64,000 bases of DNA from Nakamurella panacisegetis. Its GTDB lineage: Bacteria > Actinomycetota > Actinomycetes > Mycobacteriales > Nakamurellaceae. How positions within the stretch are numbered: the stretch's first letter is position 1; each line of letters begins with the position of its first letter. Shown here one piece after another: positions 57,974 through 64,000 of the stretch. A program made the position numbers and the translations under genes. The stretch is from assembly GCF_900104535.1 (NCBI RefSeq), contig NZ_LT629710.1, positions 4,189,501 to 4,253,500 on the forward strand, read 5' to 3'. The notes under the pieces were generated by a model that saw only the letters and a list, made by a program, of their open reading frames with translations, did not search any database and had not been told where the DNA came from.

Positions 57974-59091
57974 CGTCTCGCCCGCAGCGACGCCGTCTCG
58001 CTGTACGAGCCTGAACTGCCACTTCGTCGGGGACGCCTAGAACCCCTTCCCGGCCTGAACATCGCCTCGTGCATCCGCGACGCCGGTCCGGACGCATGGG
58101 GGCAGCGCGTCATCTTGGCGCGGCGCGCCGGCCACCTGACGGCCGAGTCCGACACCGGCGACATCGATCAACTCACCTACCTGCTGGAATCCGGGTCCGA
58201 TCGAATCGGCGCGCTGGACTTCCAGCACAGAGCAACCGAGTACCGCCCACGGGTCGAAACTGCCGAGCTCAGTGAGCTCCAGGAAGCCGCTTGGTTGCGG
58301 GAGCAGGGACAGGTTCTGTCCGAGCCTCTGGCGGAGGCACTGCTCAAGGGAACTTCGGTCGGCGGCGCCCGCCCGAAAGTCCTGCTGTCCGACGGGAGCC
58401 GAAACTGGATCGCTAAGCTCTCCTCTACCACCGATCCATATCCGGTTGTCAAGGCCGAAGCGGTCGGTATGGAACTCGCGCGTCGTGTCGGTCTGCACGT
58501 TCCCGACACGCGGGTTATCAGCTCGGCCGGCAGGGACGTACTGATGGTCGAGCGGTTCGATCGGGTCGGGCGCTCCGGGCAGCGTCGCATGTTGATTTCT
58601 GTACTGACCATCCCCCAACTGGACGAGATGATGGCCAGGTACGCCACCTATCCGGACCTGGCGGACGCGGTTCGTTCCGGTTTCACCAAGCCCCGAGCGA
58701 CGCTCCGAGAGCTGTTCGGCCGCATCGTGTTCAACGTGACACCGACGATCACGCCCGCAACCATGCCGCGTTCTGGGACGGCCACCTGCTGGCCCTCACG
58801 CCGGCCTTTGACCTGTGCCCGCAGGTGCGATCGGGCGGGGAGGCCGCACAGGCGATGGCGATCGGCCGGGACGGGTCCAGGGCCAGCAGGCTGGAGGTCT
58901 GCCTGCGGGCCGCACGTGAGTATCAGCTTGATCCCGACGAGGCCCGCGAGATCATCGAGTCCCACATCTCCACCATCAACAGCCAGTGGACAGATGCGGC
59001 CGATGCCGCGCACCTCACTGAGCTCGAGCGCTCACAACTGTGGGGCAGTCAGATCCTGAACCCGTCCATCCATTGCGGCTGGCCGGCGTAG
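57974..59091 (+). pseudogene. hipA: HipA-like serine kinase gene, 5'-truncated and frameshifted
   Basis: From 57974 the frame gives RLARSDAVSL, GPDAWGQRVILARR, LTYLLESGSDRIGALDFQ and GTSVGGARPKVLL, all conserved in HipA toxins, which phosphorylate glutamyl-tRNA synthetase and cause growth arrest. The N-terminal ~45 residues expected before this are replaced by unrelated sequence. At 58739, after FNV, the frame shifts: the next codons read TDDHARNHAAFWDG only in the next frame, to LCPQV, LEVCLRAA and a stop at 59091. About 10 bp are missing where an AISN-like segment belongs, just before the catalytic TDDH. No hipB antitoxin is seen. Confidence 0.85.
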
Positions 59092-59132
59092 GTCCGAAGG
59101 TGCGGCGGGCCTGCCCCAGCACGGGATGCCAG

Positions 59133-59438
59133 TCAGCCGGCGATGACCGGACCATAGTCGCCGAGCTGCTTGGTCGCGCCGACCTCGCGGCCGGCGGCGT
59201 TTAGCCACATCTGCCGGCGGATCCCTTCGGCGCGGTCGTGCTCGACCAGCGGCGCCGCGATCAGCGCGACCGCCAGGATCTCCAGCACGATGCCGATGAG
59301 GAAGTCGGCGACGTTGAAGGCGAAGACGGCGGCCAGGATCAAGACGACGACGAGTGGCGCGAACAGAACGACCAGGATCATCACGAAGATGCTGTCCTTC
59401 AGGTGAGGTAGAGCTCCGGGCGGTGCTTGCCAGCCCAC
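59133..59438 (-). CDS. Small membrane protein of unknown function
   Basis: The 101-aa protein has two hydrophobic helices (residues 15-43 and 46-66) and a polar C-terminus (HDRAEGIRRQMWLNAAGREVG). It has no recognisable domain. It lies between the broken hipA and the GntR regulator, and could be a real small gene or part of the decayed region. Confidence 0.5.
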   Translation of the reverse strand: MGWQAPPGALPHLKDSIFVMILVVLFAPLVVVLILAAVFAFNVADFLIGIVLEILAVALIAAPLVEHDRAEGIRRQMWLNAAGREVGATKQLGDYGPVIAG

Positions 59439-59535
59439 ATGCGAAGGGGCGGCCCGTCGCGAAGTACCGCAACCAGATCCGGGATCAACTCGACGAAGCG
59501 CGAGGACACCTCCGATCGAGTCGAACCCCGGCTGG

Positions 59536-60339
59536 TCAGTCGCCTGCGAATTGGCGAGACAACAGATTACTGGAGACCGAGTTCTGGATACCGAAGGTCA
59601 CCGAACCTTTCACGTAGTGATCGTCGGTGTAGTCGCAGGGGGTTCCGTCCGGCCGCCGGGTGACCCCTCGCCGGCGCAGCACCGGATCACCGGCCGCGAC
59701 GCCCAGTAGCTCGACGTCTTCGGCGTCGGCGTCGACCACATCGATCAGGTGCGAGCCGGACGCGAGCACCAGGCCGCGGCTTTCCCGAAGAGCCAGCGTG
59801 ACCGACGGGCAGTCGGCGTCCAGTTCCAGCACGGCCTGGATGAGCCATTCCGGATACCAGCACCGCTCGACAAAGATCGGCCGGCCGTCGAGCAACCGGA
59901 GCCGGACGGTGTAGAGCAATGGGGCGTCGAGCGCGATCTGCAGAGCCTCCGCCGCAGTGGTGCCTGCCTTGTCGATACGTCGCGTGACGAAGTGTCCGCC
60001 CGGTGCACGACCGATTCCGCTCGCCCACTCGGCAAAGCTCTTGAGCTCTGAAAACGTCTGTGGAAACGGGGAATCGAGCACCACTCTGCGGGCACCTTGG
60101 CGGGTGGCGATGAGCCCGTTGGCAGCCAGGGTGAGTAACGCCCGCCGAACGGTGCCGCGTGAGGCGCCGTAGGTATCCGCCAGTTCCGACTCGGACGGGA
60201 GCGTGCTCCCGGGGGGAAACAAGCCGTTGGATATCGCCCGGGAGAGTCCCTGGGCAATCAGTTCGTGGCGGCGGAGCCGAGCATCATTGCCAATCGGGTG
60301 AAGATCGACGCCGCTGTGTGGATGTTGTTCGCCGGTCAC
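59536..60339 (-). CDS. GntR/HutC-family transcriptional regulator
   Basis: Residues 25-90 form a winged helix-turn-helix (PPGSTLPSESELADTYGASRGTVRRALLTLAANGLI). The C-terminal UTRA domain (LRLLDGRPIFVERCWYPEW and RRRGVTRRPDGTPCDYTDDHYV) binds a small effector, so this is the HutC type. I choose GTG at 60339 (AAGGTG nearby); ATGs at 60405 and 60402 would lengthen it by 22 residues and cross the operator. It is divergent from the EEP gene with an operator-like palindrome between them. Confidence 0.9.
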   Translation of the reverse strand: MTGEQHPHSGVDLHPIGNDARLRRHELIAQGLSRAISNGLFPPGSTLPSESELADTYGASRGTVRRALLTLAANGLIATRQGARRVVLDSPFPQTFSELKSFAEWASGIGRAPGGHFVTRRIDKAGTTAAEALQIALDAPLLYTVRLRLLDGRPIFVERCWYPEWLIQAVLELDADCPSVTLALRESRGLVLASGSHLIDVVDADAEDVELLGVAAGDPVLRRRGVTRRPDGTPCDYTDDHYVKGSVTFGIQNSVSSNLLSRQFAGD

Positions 60340-60380
60340 TTGTTCGTCACCTTTGCTCCTTACAGTCCTGCTGTCTGGCC

Positions 60381-60400
60381 GAACTTGTACGGACAAGTTC
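60381..60400. promoter_or_regulatory. Palindromic GntR/HutC-type operator GAACTTGT-ACGG-ACAAGTTC
   Basis: A perfect 8-bp inverted repeat with a 4-bp spacer, 23-42 bp before the ATG of the EEP gene and between it and the gntR gene. HutC-type regulators often bind sites of the CTTGT-N-ACAAG kind. It probably controls both divergent genes. Confidence 0.75.
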
Positions 60401-60422
60401 ATCAAATCTGTCGGGGAGCACC

Positions 60423-63299
60423 ATGGGTTCCAATCAACGTCCAGCGGCCAAGCGCGGCACCTGGATCAGCTTCATCTGCGGCGTTCTGTTGGTGCTCGCG
60501 ACCACGGCGTTCGGGATGCTGGCCGTCGTCCCCGGCGCGACCGCGGCCTCGCCGGTGACAGCGCCGGACGGAACGTTGGCGCTGAGCACGGCCAATCCTA
60601 AGGTCGGCGACACACTGACCTTCGCATTCGCCACCACGGCGGCCGAGGTTGACGGGAGGAACTGGGTGGCCATCTATGACCACCCCAGCGACGGACCGTT
60701 TGATCAGGCCTATCACAAGGCATCCACCCACTACGTCTACGTGACCACGGTCAACGGCATCGCAACGCTGCCGACCACCGGCATGACGGCCGGATCGAAG
60801 GTCGCGTACTTCCTCGCCAAAGACGGCTACACGTGGTTGGCCGACCCGGTTGCGTTCACCTTGCTGGCGGCCGGTGCGACCGTGCCGACCGGCACGTTGA
60901 CCTTGACCACGCCGCATCCAGAGGTCGGCGATCCGATCACCTTCTCCTATGCGACGGCGACCCCCGACCCGAAGAACTGGATCGGGGCCTACGACAACCC
61001 GGCCGACGGTCCAGTGAATCAAGCTAAGGGCGCCGCAGCGACCGTGTGGGACTACGTCAAGTCGGCCACCGGCACCTTGACGCTGGCCACCACCAGCATG
61101 ACGGCGGGGGTGAAGTCCGCCTATCTGCTCTATCAGGACGGCTACCAGTGGCTGGCGGTACCAGTCAGCTTCTACCTGCTCCCGGCCGCTCCGCCGGTCA
61201 CCACCACAACCACGACTTCGACCACCTCGACCGCTCCTGCGTCGGGCACCTTCAAGCTATCGCCGGCCAACCCGACCGTCGATGACACCCTTACTTTCAC
61301 CTACTCGACCACCAAGGTGGCCGCCAACAACTGGGTGGGCCTGTATGCCGACCCCAACGGCGGTCCCTACGACCAGACCTCCCACCAATCGTCCACCGTC
61401 TGGTCGTACACCGGAAACGCGTCCGGCACAGTGACTTTCAGCGCCGCATCGCTCGGTGTGGGCAAGCACGTGGCCTACTTCCTCTACGACGACGGCTACA
61501 CCTGGCTGGCTCAGCCGATCCTTTTCACGGTCGCGGCCGCGCCACCGGTGACTGGTACGACCGGACCGCATTTCGTCACCGACGACTTCCCGCTGACCCC
61601 ACACACTGTCGGAGCGCCAGTTTCCCAGAAGATCTCGGCACTCTGGACGGGCGATTCGACCGGCGTCACCTTCACCAAAGAGTCGGGAGACGACTGGCTG
61701 AAGGTCTCCTCGGCCGGAGTGGTGACCGGCACCGCGCCGGCCGGGGTCCCAGTGCACCCCGGCTCCATCACCGTGTTGGCCGATGACGGCAAGGGCGACA
61801 CCGGCCGGCTGAGCCTGGATGTTCCGGTGGTCGCGGCCGGTACCCCCCCGGTGATCGTCGCGGCTACCTGGAACCTATGGGACGCAGGAACTCACGTGGA
61901 CGATGCCGAACACAAGGAACTTGCGGCGATCGTCGACGACGGCCTGACGGTGATCGGCGTGCAGGAATCAGCTGGCACCACTGCCGCCAAGTTGGCCGAC
62001 GATCTGGGTTGGTATTCCTACCAGAGCGCTGGCGACGTCGGTTTGATCAGCGCGTTTCCGATCTCCTCCACGGTCGTGCCGAGCGTGACCCTACCGGCGG
62101 CGGCGGCCACGATCACGGTGGGCACCAGGGCGATCCGGGTGTGGACTGCGCACCTCGACGAGAGCGACTACGGGCCCGACCGAGCCTGCTTCAACTCGGC
62201 CACCGATCTGGCGGTACACGAGACGACCACCACGCGGTACGCGCAGGCTAAGGCGCTGACCGCGGCCATGGCGCCTGACCTGGCCAGGGCCGGGACGGCG
62301 CCGGTAATCCTGCTCGGCGACCTGGCCTCGCCGTCCGAAAAGGACTGGACCGCCGCCACTTCCGCCTCCCACTGTCAAGCCGGTGCCGTGGCCTGGCCAG
62401 TCCCGCGCGCCCTGCAGGCCGCAGGTCTGGTCGACTCCTACCGGGACTACAGCCCCGACCCGGCAGCTGACCCCGCGAATACCTGGTCGCCGGTACAACT
62501 TACCCACACCTCGCCCACCGGCCAGGAGCCGCAAGACCGGATCGATTATGTCGACTACGCGGGCGGACTCAACGTGGTGGAAGCACACGATTTGGCGACC
62601 GGTTGGCCGACGCCGGAACCCGACGTGTCCGCGAACGACTGGACCAGCGACCACGAAGCCGCCGTGACCACCTTCTCGCTCGGCACCCCGACTCCGCCGA
62701 CATCTCCGACCAGTACGACCAAGCCGACCAGCAGCGCCCCCTCTACCGGTCGTCCGTCAACCCCCGTGTCGCCGACGACGCCAACAACGGCTTCGACCGG
62801 CACCTCCAGGAATCCGAGCACCTCGACCACCGATTCCGGACACCTGTTGCTCCGGCTCAACAAGACCACTGTTCCCCAAGGCGGTTCCGTCATCGTGACC
62901 GTCAGCGACGCGCCGGCGCGGACTTCGTTCCAGGTGTATCTGCATTCGCAACCGGTGCTGCTGGGAGCGTTGACCGTCGATCTGCACGGCGGGAGCTCGC
63001 AGAGCTTTACCATCCCGGCGGGCACTCCCGTCGGGGCCCATCAGATCGCACTGGTGCGGGTCGGCGGCACGATCGCAATGGCGGCGCTGACGGTGACGGC
63101 AGCGTCGGTGAATTCGTCGGGCACACCTGGCGGAACGAGTGGCGTGCTGGTCCCCACGTCCGCGGCAACAACGTCATCAGTGCCGGCGAATCCCCTGGCG
63201 TTCACCGGCTTCGCGATCGGCCTGCCAATTCTGATCGGCACGGGCCTGATCGTCCTCGGCGTCCTGCTGGCCCGTCGCCGACGGGGTCGCCATGCCTGA
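60423..63299 (+). CDS. Secreted EEP-family protein with Ig-like repeats and LAFTG sorting signal
   Basis: The 958-aa protein has a signal peptide (residues 12-42), three related ~95-aa repeats (about 52-146, 159-251, 276-374; each ends with xDGYxWLAxPVxF), an Ig-like domain, an endonuclease/exonuclease/phosphatase domain (477-757), a Ser/Thr/Pro linker, another Ig-like domain and LAFTG at 925-929 followed by a membrane helix and RRRRGR. That end fits a class E sortase signal. EEP residues are Asn484 (TWNLWD), Glu515 (VIGVQES), Asp633, and Asp743-His744 (SDHE); the usual Asn of GDFN is Ala635 (GDLASP). EEP domains cut nucleic acids or phosphoesters. Confidence 0.85.
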   Translation: MGSNQRPAAKRGTWISFICGVLLVLATTAFGMLAVVPGATAASPVTAPDGTLALSTANPKVGDTLTFAFATTAAEVDGRNWVAIYDHPSDGPFDQAYHKASTHYVYVTTVNGIATLPTTGMTAGSKVAYFLAKDGYTWLADPVAFTLLAAGATVPTGTLTLTTPHPEVGDPITFSYATATPDPKNWIGAYDNPADGPVNQAKGAAATVWDYVKSATGTLTLATTSMTAGVKSAYLLYQDGYQWLAVPVSFYLLPAAPPVTTTTTTSTTSTAPASGTFKLSPANPTVDDTLTFTYSTTKVAANNWVGLYADPNGGPYDQTSHQSSTVWSYTGNASGTVTFSAASLGVGKHVAYFLYDDGYTWLAQPILFTVAAAPPVTGTTGPHFVTDDFPLTPHTVGAPVSQKISALWTGDSTGVTFTKESGDDWLKVSSAGVVTGTAPAGVPVHPGSITVLADDGKGDTGRLSLDVPVVAAGTPPVIVAATWNLWDAGTHVDDAEHKELAAIVDDGLTVIGVQESAGTTAAKLADDLGWYSYQSAGDVGLISAFPISSTVVPSVTLPAAAATITVGTRAIRVWTAHLDESDYGPDRACFNSATDLAVHETTTTRYAQAKALTAAMAPDLARAGTAPVILLGDLASPSEKDWTAATSASHCQAGAVAWPVPRALQAAGLVDSYRDYSPDPAADPANTWSPVQLTHTSPTGQEPQDRIDYVDYAGGLNVVEAHDLATGWPTPEPDVSANDWTSDHEAAVTTFSLGTPTPPTSPTSTTKPTSSAPSTGRPSTPVSPTTPTTASTGTSRNPSTSTTDSGHLLLRLNKTTVPQGGSVIVTVSDAPARTSFQVYLHSQPVLLGALTVDLHGGSSQSFTIPAGTPVGAHQIALVRVGGTIAMAALTVTAASVNSSGTPGGTSGVLVPTSAATTSSVPANPLAFTGFAIGLPILIGTGLIVLGVLLARRRRGRHA

Positions 63300-63354
63300 G
63301 CACGCCGACCAGCAATCCGAAGGACAAATGTCCACAGCGCAAAAGGGGAAAGCC

Positions 63355-64000
63355 ATGGATGAAAATGACGTCGAGTCCGCCCTGCGTTTCGGCATGAGTC
63401 GCCGAGCCGTGTTGCGGCTCGCCACCACCCTGGCCGGGACAGCCACGGCAGCATCGGTGTTCGGCATCTCAGCGGCGACCCGGAACATCAGCGCCCACCG
63501 GCCCGCCGTGACCCCACCGACTCGCACCGGGACGATGAACGACCTGAAGCATGTCGTGATCCTGATGCAGGAGAACCGGTCGTTCGACCACTATTTCGGC
63601 AGCCTGCAAGGTGTACGCGGATTCGCCGACAAGCAGGCGTTGCAATTGCCGACCGGCAAGTCGGTGTTCCACCAACCGACACCGTCCCGCACCGACGGTG
63701 GTGCCCTGCTTCCATTTCGGATGGACACCTCGAAGTTCGACTCCCAGAACGCCGGTGGCCTGCCGCACGACTGGTCATCAGGGCATTCGGCCGCCGCCGA
63801 CGGCGCCTGGGATCGCTGGGTCCCGGCCAAGGGAGCGCAGACCATGGGGTACTTCACCCGGGACGACCTGCCGTACCACTACGCACTGGCCGACGCGTTC
63901 ACCGTGTGCGACAACTACCACTGCGCACTCAACGGGCCGACATCGCCCAACCGGCTGTACTTCTGGACCGGCACCAGCGACGACCGGACCGACAATCCCT
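63355..64000 (+). CDS. Tat-exported phospholipase C/phosphoesterase (3' end missing)
   Basis: The visible 215 residues have a twin-arginine signal (GMSRRAVLRLATTLAG) and VVILMQENRSFDHYFGSLQGVRGF, the active-site start of the phospholipase C/acid phosphatase family, plus NGPTSPNRLYFWTGTS. It continues past the window. The ATG at 63355 has AGGGG at a good distance; an ATG at 63328 is also possible. It follows the EEP gene by 55 bp and probably shares its GntR control. Confidence 0.92.
   Translation, partial: MDENDVESALRFGMSRRAVLRLATTLAGTATAASVFGISAATRNISAHRPAVTPPTRTGTMNDLKHVVILMQENRSFDHYFGSLQGVRGFADKQALQLPTGKSVFHQPTPSRTDGGALLPFRMDTSKFDSQNAGGLPHDWSSGHSAAADGAWDRWVPAKGAQTMGYFTRDDLPYHYALADAFTVCDNYHCALNGPTSPNRLYFWTGTSDDRTDNP

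Noticed and set aside
57712-58164. Minus-strand frame across tRNA-Leu ending in EGGLEPPRPCGH
   Set aside because: This peptide is the standard artefact of reading a tRNA-Leu gene backwards; not a protein.

Overview
The window is high-GC DNA from an actinomycete. Marker genes that point this way are whiA, rbpA, the mycothiol ligase mshC, clgR, DUF3090, an F420-type luciferase-like oxidoreductase and frequent GTG/TTG starts. The gene orders rimO-pgsA-cinA-clgR next to argA/rbpA, and mshC to uppP, are typical of the phylum. A Nakamurella/Frankiales-like host is a guess and was not tested. Most of the window is ordinary chromosome, with dense genes and many 1-8 bp start/stop overlaps.

Layout. 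1-10 kb: a partial pentapeptide-repeat protein divergent from a HelD-type RNA polymerase helicase, two membrane proteins, an NCS2 nucleobase permease, thyA overlapping an unusual DHFR-ACT fusion, an M20 amidohydrolase and a RibD-C reductase. 10-14.8 kb: rimO-pgsA-cinA-clgR on the minus strand, argA, rbpA, secG. 14.9-18.2 kb: gap-pgk-tpiA, with a long inverted repeat between gap and pgk and a strong hairpin after tpiA. 18.4-23.5 kb: uvrC-rapZ-yvcK-whiA. 23.8-30.2 kb: glgX-treY-treZ, which makes trehalose from glycogen-type glucans. 30.3-38 kb: a MacAB-like export operon with two HlyD-type adaptors and a DUF5666 lipoprotein, rich in Gly/Ser repeats, closed by a 20-bp-stem hairpin.

38-50 kb: a DUF6226 gene broken by an amber codon, a HAD phosphatase, PAC2, an HdeD-like protein, an ECF sigma factor, a possible 31-aa peptide coupled to a DUF6895-like gene, then the conserved mycothiol-region block uppP/MSMEG_4193/DUF3090/SCO1664/metzincin/mshC. 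50-57.5 kb: an aldo-keto reductase overlapping recD2, a 15-bp minisatellite, a split-barrel protein, DUF5703, DUF1304, azlCD, a non-coding repeat cluster and an M20 peptidase. 57.7-59.1 kb: tRNA-Leu(GAG) followed by a decayed hipA. 59.5-64 kb: a GntR/HutC regulator with a clear operator, divergent from a very large secreted, apparently sortase-anchored EEP-family protein, followed by a Tat-exported phospholipase C that runs off the end.

The regions most likely to hold new biology are the GntR/EEP/phospholipase C locus, the double-adaptor export operon, the DHFR-ACT fusion, the 31-aa ORF/DUF6895 pair beside the sigma factor, and several unexplained repeats. Functions come from recognising motifs by eye; no database search was possible.
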